A stretch of DNA of 39,756 bases, taken from Pseudomonas sp. GOM6. Lineage in GTDB: Bacteria > Pseudomonadota > Gammaproteobacteria > Pseudomonadales > Pseudomonadaceae. Both the position numbers and the translations under genes were made by a program. The stretch is from assembly GCF_029537485.1 (NCBI RefSeq), contig NZ_JARPUS010000025.1:1-39756 (forward strand), written 5' to 3'. Shown here in pieces: positions 31,132-38,668 of this stretch. How positions within the stretch are numbered: the first letter of the stretch is position 1; each line of letters starts with the position of its first letter. Below the pieces are notes generated by a model that saw only the letters and a program-made list of their open reading frames with translations, made no database searches and had not been told where the DNA came from.

Positions 31132-31587
31132 TTATTGACGGTCTGCTTCAAGCGTGGCGATCTCAGCCTTCAGACGTGCTACTTCGGCTTCGAGTTCCCT
31201 GACGCGCTGTTTGGCCTCAACCTCGACACTGACATCCTTCTGGATGCCGATGTAGTAGGTGAGTTGGTCACCTTCGTTGAACACTGGCGTGATCGACAGT
31301 TCGTTCCAGAACGGTGAGCCATCCTTGCGGTAATTGCGGATGATCTGACGGCAGGGTTTGCCCTCACGGATTGCCCGGCGGATGGCGACAATGCCGGCCT
31401 GGTCGCGCTCATCACCCTGCAGGAAGCGGCAGTCCTGATAGAGAATGTCGTCGCCGACATAGCCGGTCAGGCGCTCGAAGGCTGGGTTGGCGTAGATCAG
31501 GATGTTGTCCTCTCCCTCCTGTTCGGCCACCACGATGCCATCGTTTGAGGCGTTGACCACCAGTTGCAGGAGCTTGGCGTTGATCAT
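31132..31587 (-). CDS. Short LOV blue-light receptor
   Basis: A 151-residue stand-alone LOV domain without effector. The photoactive cysteine is C53 in 'YQDCRFLQGDERDQ', the position and wording of P. putida PpSB1-LOV. Other flavin-contact elements are 'ASNDGIVVAEQEGEDNILIY', 'NYRKDGSPFWNELSITPV' and 'YYIGIQKDVS'. A long C-terminal helix (about 118-151, EVEAKQRVRELEAEVARLKA) would form a coiled-coil dimer. In such proteins blue light links FMN to the cysteine, and the dark state returns slowly or quickly depending on variant. GGAGAA precedes ATG 31587. It diverges from a flavodoxin gene and precedes the PilZ-like gene. The signalling partner is unknown. Confidence 0.93.
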   Translation of the reverse strand: MINAKLLQLVVNASNDGIVVAEQEGEDNILIYANPAFERLTGYVGDDILYQDCRFLQGDERDQAGIVAIRRAIREGKPCRQIIRNYRKDGSPFWNELSITPVFNEGDQLTYYIGIQKDVSVEVEAKQRVRELEAEVARLKAEIATLEADRQ

Positions 31588-31688
31588 CTGCGGTTCTCCG
31601 TCGCTAATGGCAAGATTCTAGGGCATCCCGGCTAGATACTCACTTGCGGCATAATGCCTGGCAATTTCAGCATGTTGCGGAGTGATTC

Positions 31689-32138
31689 ATGAAGATTGCC
31701 ATCCTCTCCGGTTCGGTCTATGGCGCTGCCGAGGACGTTGCTCGCCGTGCCACCGAAGTGTTCGACCAGTCCGGCTTCGAGGCCTGGCACAAGCCGGGTG
31801 TGGCTCTCGACGAGCTGCTTGCTTTTGCCCCGGAGGCGGTGCTGGTGGTGACCTCCACTACAGGTATGGGTGAGCTGCCGGGCAATATCCAGAATCTCTA
31901 TTACGCGCTGCGTGACCGTTTCCCGGCCTGGGCTGGCATGCCCGGCGCGGTGATCGCCTTGGGTGATTCCAGCTACGATGTGTTCTGTGGCGGCGGCGAG
32001 CAGATGCGCGAACTGCTGCTTGAGCTGGGTGTGCGCGAGGTCGTGCCGATGCTGCGCCTGGATGCCAGCGAAACGGTCACTCCGGACGAAGATGCCCAGC
32101 CCTGGCTGGCCGAGCTGATCAAGGTGCTCAAAGCCTGA
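31689..32138 (+). CDS. Short flavodoxin, MioC-like
   Basis: A 149-residue flavodoxin. The FMN phosphate loop is SGSVYGAAED (7-16) and the ring-contact loops are 'TSTTGMGELPGNIQNLYYAL' (about 55-74) and 'LGDSSYDVFCGGGEQM' (about 95-110). Size and pattern match MioC-type flavodoxins that act as electron carriers; the redox partner is unknown. A CATAAT -10 candidate lies at about 31650. Its TGA overlaps the ATG of the cupin gene by one base (TGATG at 32136-32140), showing a two-gene operon. It is divergent from the LOV gene. Confidence 0.9.
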   Translation: MKIAILSGSVYGAAEDVARRATEVFDQSGFEAWHKPGVALDELLAFAPEAVLVVTSTTGMGELPGNIQNLYYALRDRFPAWAGMPGAVIALGDSSYDVFCGGGEQMRELLLELGVREVVPMLRLDASETVTPDEDAQPWLAELIKVLKA

Positions 32139-32605
32139 TGCATCCGCGCGCTGCCCAGTTGGTTCATGAACTGCAGCTGACCGCTCATCCCGAAGGCGGC
32201 TTCTACCGGCGCCTGTTCACTTCGTCGCAATGTGATGCCAACGGCCGCGCTGCCTCCAGCGCTATCCTCTTCCTGCTGCCGGCGGGGGCGGTCAGCCGCT
32301 GGCACCGCATCGATAGCGATGAGCTCTGGCATTTTCATGAAGGCGCGCCATTGGAGCTTCTGATCGCAGAGACGCCTGGAACCGTGCGCTGTGAAGTCTT
32401 GGGGGCGGTGGCAGCAGGCCAGCTGCCGCAACGCGTGGTGCCGGCCAATGCCTGGCAAGCGGCGCGCAGCCAGGGGGATTTCACCCTGGTCGGTTGCACG
32501 GTGGCGCCGGAGTTTCTCTTTGAGCGCTTTTCCCTGCTGTCTGACGAGCCTCAGGTTCAGGCCGGCTGGCCGCTTTTGGCCGGCAATTACCCCGAGCTGT
32601 TATGA
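32138..32605 (+). CDS. Cupin DUF985 protein
   Basis: A 155-residue single cupin domain: 'LTAHPEGGFYRRLFTSSQ' near the N-terminus, then 'SRWHRIDSDELWHFHEGAPL' carrying the metal-ligand histidines (H-x9-H-x-H style) and 'GDFTLVGCTVAPEFLFERFS'. It matches the Cupin_5/DUF985 family, structurally known but without a settled substrate. Translation is coupled to the flavodoxin upstream. No signal peptide is present. Confidence 0.88.
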   Translation: MHPRAAQLVHELQLTAHPEGGFYRRLFTSSQCDANGRAASSAILFLLPAGAVSRWHRIDSDELWHFHEGAPLELLIAETPGTVRCEVLGAVAAGQLPQRVVPANAWQAARSQGDFTLVGCTVAPEFLFERFSLLSDEPQVQAGWPLLAGNYPELL

Positions 32606-32701
32606 CCCGCAAGGCCAATGCGCTGGCCTGCAAGGCGACTGGAGCGGGCAGAGGTGGGCGCTAGACTCCTTGGCACAACAACAAGTGCCGAGGTATCCAC
32701 C

Positions 32702-33478
32702 GTGAACGCTCCACTCAATCTCCCGAATATCAAAGATCAGGTTTCCGCTGCCGAGTGGCAGGCCCGCGTCGATCTCGCTGCCTGCTACCGGCTGATCGCC
32801 ATGCACGGCTGGGACGACCTGATCTTCACCCATATCTCGGCCAAGGTGCCGGGCACCGAAGACTTCCTGATCAATCCCTTCGGCCTGATGTTCCATGAGA
32901 TCACTGCCTCCAGCCTGGTGAAGGTCGACCTCTCCGGCAAGAAGCTGATGGACAGCCCCTACGAGATCAATCCGGCCGGCTACACCATCCACAGCGCCAT
33001 CCACGAAGTCCGTCACGACGTAGGTTGCGTGTTGCACACCCACACTGCCGCCGGCATCGCCGTATCGGCGCAGAAGCAGGGCCTGCTGCCGATCTCCCAG
33101 CAGTCGCTGTTCGTGCTCTCCAGCCTGGCCTACCACGACTACGAAGGCGTGGCGATCAATCACGAGGAGAAGGTGCGCCTGCAGGCTGACCTGAGCGACA
33201 AGCATTTCTTCATCCTGCCCAACCACGGCCTGCTGACCGCCTTCGGTAGCATCGCCGATGCCTTCCTCGGCATGTTCACCCTGCAGCGCGCCTGCGAGGC
33301 GCAGGTCATGGCGCAGAGTGGTGGCGCCGAGCTGATCCATATCCCGCAACAGATCCTCGACGGTTCCGCGGCGATGATCGCCGGGGTGATGAAGACCAGT
33401 CAGGGCATGGGCGGTTCGCTGGCCTGGCCGGCGCTGCTGCGCAAGCTCGACCAGCAGATGCCGGGCTACGACCAGTGA
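32702..33478 (+). CDS. Class II aldolase/adducin family protein
   Basis: A 258-residue protein with GTG start at 32702 (GAGG 8 bases upstream; the longer frame from 32618 has no such site). The zinc ligands of class II aldolases are present: H112 and H114 (VLHTHTAAG) and H175 (LPNHGLL). 'DDLIFTHISAKVPGTEDFLI' (38-57) forms the phosphate-binding side in true aldolases. The adducin-like branch often lacks sugar-phosphate activity, so the substrate is unknown. The stop overlaps the next gene's GTG (GTGA, 33475-33478), so it is the first gene of a three-gene coupled operon with the hydrolase and Tat protein. Confidence 0.88.
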   Translation: MNAPLNLPNIKDQVSAAEWQARVDLAACYRLIAMHGWDDLIFTHISAKVPGTEDFLINPFGLMFHEITASSLVKVDLSGKKLMDSPYEINPAGYTIHSAIHEVRHDVGCVLHTHTAAGIAVSAQKQGLLPISQQSLFVLSSLAYHDYEGVAINHEEKVRLQADLSDKHFFILPNHGLLTAFGSIADAFLGMFTLQRACEAQVMAQSGGAELIHIPQQILDGSAAMIAGVMKTSQGMGGSLAWPALLRKLDQQMPGYDQ

Positions 33479-34380
33479 GTGCGCTGCCGGGCATCGCGCT
33501 GGCCGACTGGCGGGCGCAGGGACGCGGCTTCAGCTTCAACGGCCAGGCGATCCGCTACTGGACGGCGGGCGAGGGCGAACCGCTGCTGCTGATCCACGGT
33601 TTCCCCACCGCCAGCTGGGATTGGCACTACCTGTGGCAGCCGTTGGCGCAGCGTTATCAGGTAATTGCCTGCGACATGCTCGGCTTCGGCTACTCGGCCA
33701 AGCCGCGTGGCCATGCCTACAACCTGCTGGAGCAGGCCGATCTGCAGCAGGCGCTGCTGGCTCATCTGGGGATCGACGGGCCGGTGCATGTGCTGGCCCA
33801 CGACTACGGCGACAGCGTGGCCCAGGAGCTGATCGCCCGGCACCATAGCGGGGGCATCCGGCTGGCCAGCTGCGTGTTTCTCAACGGCGGCCTGTTTCCC
33901 GAGACCCACTATCCGGTGTTGACCCAGAAGCTGCTGCTCGGCCCGCTGGGCCCGCTGCTCGGTCGGCTATTTTCGCGGCGCACCCTGGCGAAGAACTTCC
34001 GTACGGTGTTCGGCCCCAAGACCCCCCCCAGCGAGGTCGAGCTGGATGCCTTCTGGGCACTGATCGCGCACAACGACGGGCCGAAGGTGATGCACCTGCT
34101 GATCCGCTACATCCTCGACCGGCGTGCCAATCGTGAGCGCTGGGTGGCGGCAATGCAGGCTACCGACGTACCGCTGCGGGTCATCGACGGTGCGCTGGAT
34201 CCCATCTCGGGCGCGCACATGGTCGAGCGCTATCGTGAGCTGATCGAGAGCCCCGACACGGTTTTGCTGCCGGCCATCGGCCACTATCCGCAGACCGAGG
34301 CACCCGCAGAGGTGCTTGATCATTATCTGCAGTTCCGTGATCGGCTGGAGGCCAAGACGTGCAGCGACGTACTCTGTTGA
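33475..34380 (+). CDS. Alpha/beta hydrolase with Asp nucleophile (epoxide hydrolase/dehalogenase-like)
   Basis: A 301-residue alpha/beta hydrolase. The oxyanion motif is HGFP (41-44). The nucleophile elbow reads HD110YGDS, with Asp instead of Ser, as in epoxide hydrolases and haloalkane dehalogenases. The acid is probably D242 (DGALDPIS) and the base H270 (IGHYPQTEAP). The cap domain lies about 135-230. Start GTG 33475 overlaps the aldolase stop. The 3' end overlaps the next gene by 22 bases. Substrate class is uncertain; Trp halide ligands typical of dehalogenases are not obvious, which favours an epoxide hydrolase or unknown ester-type activity. Confidence 0.87.
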   Translation: MSALPGIALADWRAQGRGFSFNGQAIRYWTAGEGEPLLLIHGFPTASWDWHYLWQPLAQRYQVIACDMLGFGYSAKPRGHAYNLLEQADLQQALLAHLGIDGPVHVLAHDYGDSVAQELIARHHSGGIRLASCVFLNGGLFPETHYPVLTQKLLLGPLGPLLGRLFSRRTLAKNFRTVFGPKTPPSEVELDAFWALIAHNDGPKVMHLLIRYILDRRANRERWVAAMQATDVPLRVIDGALDPISGAHMVERYRELIESPDTVLLPAIGHYPQTEAPAEVLDHYLQFRDRLEAKTCSDVLC

Positions 34381-34889
34381 AAGGCGCCGCAGTGGGCGGT
34401 GTAGCGGTTCTGGGAGCGGGTTTCTGGGCTTTGCCTGCCGGGGTGTCTCCGGCAGCGCTGAGCCTGGACGGGGCGCGCCAGGTGCTGGCGTCGTTCCACA
34501 ACAAGACTCTGGTCAATCTCAAGGGCTGGAGCCCGAGTGAGGTGTTCAACCACTGTGCGCAGAGTATCGAGTACTCGCTCGATGGCTATCCCGAGCTGAA
34601 GCCGGCCTGGTTCCGCCACAGTGTCGGCCCGGCTGCTTTCGCTGTATTCAGCGCCCGCGGTGCCATGCGTCATCCACTGACCGAGGCCATTCCCGGTGCT
34701 GCAGCGCTGGCCGAACCGGCCAGTCAGGAGGCCGCCTTACAGCGCCTGCAGGCCGCTTTCGAACGCTTTGCCGCACACACTGGCGAGCTGCAGCCTCACT
34801 TTGCCTATGGCGCTCTCGATCATGAAGCCTATACCCAGGCACACGTGATGCACCTCTACAACCACCTGAGCTTGCTGCGTCTGGCGTGA
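34359..34889 (+). CDS. DUF1569 protein with Tat signal
   Basis: A 176-residue protein from GTG 34359, with GGAGG 8 bases upstream inside the preceding gene. The N-terminus has a twin-arginine signal (MQRRTLLKGAAVGGVAVLGA), so it is probably exported folded. The rest matches DUF1569, a DinB-like four-helix fold with possible metal-binding histidines ('FNHCAQSIEY', 'FAYGALDHEAYTQAHVMHLY' near 148-167). Overlap with the hydrolase indicates translational coupling. Activity is unknown. Confidence 0.85.
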   Translation: MQRRTLLKGAAVGGVAVLGAGFWALPAGVSPAALSLDGARQVLASFHNKTLVNLKGWSPSEVFNHCAQSIEYSLDGYPELKPAWFRHSVGPAAFAVFSARGAMRHPLTEAIPGAAALAEPASQEAALQRLQAAFERFAAHTGELQPHFAYGALDHEAYTQAHVMHLYNHLSLLRLA

Positions 34890-34896
34890 TAGCTCA

Positions 34897-34916
34897 GGTG
34901 ACCATCCCGTCACCTT
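34897..34916 (+). terminator. Weak hairpin after the Tat protein gene
   Basis: AGGTGAC (34897-34903) pairs with GTCACCT (34910-34916), a perfect 7-bp stem followed by TATTG. It starts 7 bases past the stop and could end the three-gene operon, although the U-run is poor. Confidence 0.4.
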
Positions 34917-34937
34917 ATTGCCCGATATTCAGTGTCG

Positions 34938-34962
34938 CCGCGTTTGATTGTCGTTAACGCGG
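34938..34962. repeat. CCGCGTT-N11-AACGCGG inverted repeat upstream of the dehydrogenase
   Basis: A perfect 7-bp dyad (34938-34944 with 34956-34962), 46 bases before the dehydrogenase ATG, placed where an operator or leader hairpin could act. Nothing identifies the binding protein. Confidence 0.4.
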
Positions 34963-35008
34963 AGCTGCGGGAGACTTGGCTTTTTCCGACATGCCAAGGA
35001 GCCCGTTC

Positions 35009-35920
35009 ATGAGCGACGCCATCCGTTTTGAAAACCAGGTAGTGATTGTCACCGGCGCGGGTGGTGGTCTTGGTCGTGCTCACGCACTGCTGTTCGCCAA
35101 ACATGGCGCCAAGGTGGTGGTCAACGATCTGGGCGGTAGCACCCATGGCGAGGGCGCCAATGCCTCCGCTGCCGACAAGGTGGTGGCCGAGATTCGTGCT
35201 GCCGGCGGCGAGGCCGTGGCCAACCATGATTCGGTCACCGAGGGTGGCAAGATCGTGCAATGCGCCCTAGACAGCTTCGGGCGCGTCGATGTGGTGGTAA
35301 ACAATGCCGGCATCCTGCGCGACAAGTCTTTCATCAAGATGGAGGATGCCGACTGGGATCTGGTCTACAAGGTCCATGTCGAGGGTGCCTACAAGGTCAC
35401 CCACGCGGCCTGGCCTCATCTGCGTGAGCAGGGCTTCGGGCGGGTGATCTTCACCGCTTCCACCTCCGGCATCTACGGCAACTTCGGCCAGTCCAACTAC
35501 GGTATGGCCAAGCTCGGCCTGTATGGTCTGACCCGTACCCTGGCCATCGAAGGTCGCAAGAACAATGTGCTGGTCAACGCCATCGCCCCCACCGGCGGTA
35601 CCCGCATGACCGAGGGCCTGATCCCGCCGCAGGTATTCGAGCAGCTCAAGCCGGAGCTGGTCAGCCCGCTGGTGGTGTACCTGGGCAGCGAGCAGTGCAA
35701 GGACACCGGCGGCCTTTACGAAGTGGGGGGCGGCTGGGTCGGCAAGGTGCGTTGGGAGCGTAGCCTGGGCGCCGGCTTCGACCCACGCGTGGGCTTCAGC
35801 CCGGAAGACGTGGCGGCCAGCTGGAAGCAGATTGGCGACTTCGAGGGTGCGGTTCACCCGGATGACAACGTCACCGCTCTGCGCGAGATGATGGCCAACC
35901 TGCAAAAGCATGCAGGTTGA
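35009..35920 (+). CDS. Short-chain dehydrogenase, MFE-2-like 3-hydroxyacyl-CoA dehydrogenase type
   Basis: A 303-residue SDR. The cofactor loop is TGAGGGLGRAHA (15-26) and Asp40 in VVND is expected to select NAD. NNAG is 98-101 and the catalytic residues are S151 (or S153), Y164 and K168 (SNYGMAKLG). The long C-terminal extension ('GGGWVGKVRWERSLGAGFDP') matches the dehydrogenase part of peroxisomal multifunctional enzyme 2, which acts on (3R)-hydroxyacyl-CoA. A bacterial role in fatty acid oxidation or a related pathway is inferred. AAGGAG precedes ATG 35009; the frame opening at 34976 lacks one. A strong bidirectional terminator follows. Confidence 0.9.
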   Translation: MSDAIRFENQVVIVTGAGGGLGRAHALLFAKHGAKVVVNDLGGSTHGEGANASAADKVVAEIRAAGGEAVANHDSVTEGGKIVQCALDSFGRVDVVVNNAGILRDKSFIKMEDADWDLVYKVHVEGAYKVTHAAWPHLREQGFGRVIFTASTSGIYGNFGQSNYGMAKLGLYGLTRTLAIEGRKNNVLVNAIAPTGGTRMTEGLIPPQVFEQLKPELVSPLVVYLGSEQCKDTGGLYEVGGGWVGKVRWERSLGAGFDPRVGFSPEDVAASWKQIGDFEGAVHPDDNVTALREMMANLQKHAG

Positions 35921-35966
35921 TGCTTCGCTGATGCGGTGCAGTCAGCCAAGCGGCTGATCGTTTCTA

Positions 35967-35998
35967 GCAAAAGGCCGGCAGTGATGCCGGCCTTTTGC
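35967..35998. terminator. Bidirectional intrinsic terminator
   Basis: The arms GCAAAAGGCCGGCA (35967-35980) and TGCCGGCCTTTTGC (35985-35998) form a perfect 14-bp stem with GTGA loop and A4/T4 at the stem base. It lies between the convergent dehydrogenase and SirB1-like genes and should stop both. Confidence 0.88.
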
Positions 35999-36022
35999 AT
36001 GGTTGAGATTCAAGGCTCCGGA

Positions 36023-36835
36023 TCAATGCAGCGCGGTGCTGTGTTTGACGCGGCCCGCCAGGTCGAGACGCTGGATCAGCCGGACCCGCTCGCTCTCGTC
36101 CTCGCAGAGCAGCAGGGCGCGCTCCAGGTCGAAGCGCTCGGCTTGCGGACAATCCAGTTCGTGGTAGATCGCTGCACGCAGCAGATGGTCAGCGCTGTTG
36201 GGCGGAGCGAGCAGGAGGATGCGCTCGGCATCCTTCAGGGCTGCCATGTGGTCGCCGGCGGCGCTGTGCAGGTTGCACAGGTTGCGCGACAAGCGCAGTA
36301 ACAGGCCGGGTGCGTCGCAGATCGAAAAGTGCCGGGCCTGGAGTTCAGCCGAGGGGCCGGCGATGCGCTGCAACAGCTCGCGGCAGTCTCTGGTGTACAA
36401 GCGGCGGCCATTGCAGGGATCGAGCAGGTGGTCGGCTCCAGGTACACGCAGCAGCAGGTGGCCGGGGAAGTTTACGGCCTGCAACGGAATATCCAGGCGT
36501 TGGGCCAGCTCCAGGGCAATCAGCGCCAGTGACAGTGGCTGGCCGCGTCGGCGCTGCAGCACCAGGTTGAGCAATGCTGCCTGCGGGCGCAATGGCAGGT
36601 CATCGTCCTCATGAAATTCCAGTTCGCCCAGGCGCCGCAGCAGTGGCTGAGCCAGGTCCGGTGCGGACAGGTTGGGCAGGCCGGCGGATACCTGCTGGCG
36701 CAGGTTGGCGAACTCGCGGAGCACCTCGGCCGGTTGCAGCTGTGGATGATGCTCGACGGCTATCCATAAGGCCGCTTCCAGCAAAGCCGGTGGGTTGCTT
36801 TCCAGGCAGGTCAACCAGGCGGGACGAGTGGCCAT
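36023..36835 (-). CDS. SirB1 family protein (transglutaminase-like and TPR)
   Basis: A 270-residue soluble protein. Residues about 30-160 match the SirB1/transglutaminase-like 2 region ('AALLNLVLQRRRGQPLSLAL', 'IPLQAVNFPGHLLLRVPGAD', 'LLDPCNGRRLYTRDC'). Residues about 180-260 form TPR-like helices ('DHMAALKDAERILLLAPPNS'). The transglutaminase cysteine appears replaced (Pro-Leu-Ser-Leu around 100), as is common in the family, so a binding role is likelier than catalysis. It reads from ATG 36835 and lies 79 bases downstream of a small unknown gene on the same strand, probably in one transcript. Function is unknown. Confidence 0.85.
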   Translation of the reverse strand: MATRPAWLTCLESNPPALLEAALWIAVEHHPQLQPAEVLREFANLRQQVSAGLPNLSAPDLAQPLLRRLGELEFHEDDDLPLRPQAALLNLVLQRRRGQPLSLALIALELAQRLDIPLQAVNFPGHLLLRVPGADHLLDPCNGRRLYTRDCRELLQRIAGPSAELQARHFSICDAPGLLLRLSRNLCNLHSAAGDHMAALKDAERILLLAPPNSADHLLRAAIYHELDCPQAERFDLERALLLCEDESERVRLIQRLDLAGRVKHSTALH

Positions 36836-36914
36836 GCGGTGCTCCCTGACGAGACTCGATGGGCTGACTATTGACCCTCAGTGGCGACTCGTCCAGTCCG
36901 CCAGGCTGTTGTGC

Positions 36915-37229
36915 TCAGGCGTATACGCGTTGGCCGCGGTACATGCGCACGGAACCACTTTGCTGAGACTGAGCGATCGCCGGGGGTGTCTCTGGCGAGG
37001 CTCTGTGGAAGGTATTGCGTGGCTGGGGCTTGCTGGCGCCGTGAAAGTCGCTGAGTTCGGCAAGTCGGATGCCCAGCTCACGCGTCGCCTGCTCATTGGA
37101 GCGCAGGCAGGCCAGTAACATGGCTTCCACTGCATCCGGTTGGCTCAGGCGGATGTCTTGATTCAGCTCCTCACGCAGGCGACGACGCAGTGCTTGCATG
37201 CAGTCCAGAACGGCTTTGTTCAGTTCCAT
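36915..37229 (-). CDS. Small conserved-looking hypothetical protein
   Basis: A 104-residue protein, MELNKAVLDCMQALRRRLRE, mostly helical in its first 70 residues, with an unstructured C-terminus rich in Pro, Gln and Ser. ATG 37229 has GGGAG at 6-base spacing; the longer frame to 37493 has no ribosome site and overlaps other elements. It has no signal, membrane helix or known motif. Codon use is that of neighbouring genes. It is probably co-transcribed with the SirB1-like gene. I do not recognise the family. Confidence 0.7.
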   Translation of the reverse strand: MELNKAVLDCMQALRRRLREELNQDIRLSQPDAVEAMLLACLRSNEQATRELGIRLAELSDFHGASKPQPRNTFHRASPETPPAIAQSQQSGSVRMYRGQRVYA

Positions 37230-37431
37230 CGGTGCTCCCCAGTCAATCGATACCCGGCGAGTGTGCCGAGCGATGCCCAGGCAGATCCGAGCAAGCCGCG
37301 TGCCAGGCTGTGATAAGCCTGATGTGCGACCTTTCACCAGGAGCGGGGGGGTAAACGTGCGCGGGCTTGGTGCGATCTGCACCTGGTTAAGGCGTGGGAG
37401 TCCGTTGCCCTGTACGGACTCCCGGGCTGGT
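37230..37431. other. Intergenic region with two hairpins
   Basis: Together with the interrupted segment to the right this is a 370-base stretch with no intact gene. It should hold the promoter of the small minus-strand gene. CAGGCT-N6-AGCCTG (37304-37321) is a perfect 6-bp dyad. GGGAGTCCGT (37396-37405) with ACGGACTCCC (37414-37423) is a perfect 10-bp stem, placed just after the end of the lipase-frame extension and probably marking the end of the lipase transcript. It has no T-run. Confidence 0.5.
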
Positions 37432-37599
37432 TTAGCGGTTCTGTTCCTTGAAATTGTCGTCCGATGGCTCCTTGGTGTACGCGCCCTGATCATGGACCAG
37501 CTTCTTGCTGCCGTTCATCAAGGTTGTAATGCGGCTGTCTGATGTTTTGGCGGAGGCGGCCTGATTGCTGGTGCCGGTGATCAGTGGTGCGCTGAAACT
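37432..37599 (-). pseudogene. Possible detached C-terminus of the lipase-like gene
   Basis: After the lipase TAA (37602-37600), the same frame stays open for 55 codons before TAA at 37434-37432. The translation starts SFSAPLITGTSNQAASAKTS, ends in KEPSDDNFKEQNR, looks like normal protein, and by my count about 41 of 55 third positions are G or C. No ATG with a ribosome site starts it independently (one ATG gives 28 residues). The likely reading is a nonsense change in a formerly longer gene; a chance frame is the alternative. Confidence 0.45.
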
Positions 37600-38505
37600 T
37601 TAGGACCAGAGGTAGTGCCACACCGCTGCGTTGTGTTTCTCGGTCTGCTGGGTTGCGCTGAAGTACCAGGGCTTGAGCTCGGTGAAGGCGGTCATGTTCA
37701 TCAGCCCGCTATTGGCATCCCCGACAAACACCGTGCTGGTAACTGATGAGCTTCGGTAGGCCTCGAAAATGACACCCTTGCCTTTCAGGGTGCTGACGTA
37801 GCTGCGCGATACGGCGCCGGTCCACTGGTTGTTCAGCCAGCTCTTGGCATTGTTTGAGTAGAAGGGGTCGAGCAGCGCGACTCGTTTCGGTAGCAACTTG
37901 GCATTGACGCTGCCGGCGGTTACTGCGTCGCTGATCTTCTTGGTCAGCACGATGGCAACCTGGTTACCCAGAGAGTGTCCAAGGATACGGATATTGTTGC
38001 CGCTGTAGCCGGCCATGTTGTCCTTGTAACTCTGGAACAGCAGATCGCCGACCGACTGGTTCGGACCGCTGCTGTAGGCACCACTGGCATTGCGCCAGCG
38101 CATCGCGCGTGGACCGCTGGCGCTCCAGATTTTGGCTTCGGCGTCGGTGACTTCACCTTCGTCGGCAAACTGGTTCCAGTACAGCACGCCGACGTTGTAC
38201 CCCGCGTTTAGCCAGGCCGCGGCCAGGTCGAGGTTGGGGCCGCCAGCGCCACTGCGGTTGAAGGTTTCGCGGTCTTGCCGAGCGGTGGCGCCATTCTGCC
38301 AGCCGTGGATATAGATAACCGTGGGTTTGCTGGCGCTGTAATAGGCATTGCTATGCCCAGGAACGGCTTTCTGCCAGGTATCGCCATAGCCGAACCAGTA
38401 CAGACCGTAGTCGAGGTTGTTGAAGGTGGAGGTGGGGAATACGCCGGTGGCGGCGTATGCGGTGGACGAAAGCAAAAGCAGGCACAGCATGATCAGCTTG
38501 CGCAT
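37600..38505 (-). CDS. Secreted lipase-like alpha/beta hydrolase
   Basis: A 301-residue protein with a Sec signal peptide (MRKLIMLCLLLLSSTAYA, cleavage near 18/19). The oxyanion region is HGW (67-69). The nucleophile is S178 in GHSLG, the acid is probably D213 (ALLDPF) and the base H291 (TEKHNA), so a full triad lies before the stop codon. The arrangement recalls pancreatic-lipase-like hydrolases. ATG 38505 has AGGGAAA upstream. The stop is followed in frame by a 55-codon coding-like segment, so the protein may be shorter than its relatives by that amount. Expected in the periplasm or outside the cell; the substrate is unknown. Confidence 0.85.
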   Translation of the reverse strand: MRKLIMLCLLLLSSTAYAATGVFPTSTFNNLDYGLYWFGYGDTWQKAVPGHSNAYYSASKPTVIYIHGWQNGATARQDRETFNRSGAGGPNLDLAAAWLNAGYNVGVLYWNQFADEGEVTDAEAKIWSASGPRAMRWRNASGAYSSGPNQSVGDLLFQSYKDNMAGYSGNNIRILGHSLGNQVAIVLTKKISDAVTAGSVNAKLLPKRVALLDPFYSNNAKSWLNNQWTGAVSRSYVSTLKGKGVIFEAYRSSSVTSTVFVGDANSGLMNMTAFTELKPWYFSATQQTEKHNAAVWHYLWS

Positions 38506-38621
38506 TACGGATTTCCCTGTGTTGTTTTTGTTGTAGGGCGCGGCTATTTAGCAGGCCGGATCACGTGGTGTCCAGCGGTGCTGCTGATGCCTGGTGGCTC
38601 TTAAGCTGGTGGGTGAACGGT

Positions 38622-38627
38622 TATACT
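38622..38627 (+). promoter_or_regulatory. Possible -10 of the coiled-coil gene
   Basis: TATACT in GGTTATACTGCC lies 42 bases before ATG 38669. No good -35 is seen at 16-18 bases, so confidence is low. Confidence 0.35.
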
Positions 38628-38668
38628 GCCGGCCTCGATTTCTCTTACAGCTGTTACTGAAGGTTCTT

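Noticed and set aside
37198..37542. 114-codon + strand frame right of the small hypothetical gene
   Set aside because: It overlaps the start of a better supported minus-strand gene and crosses two hairpins; no ribosome site.
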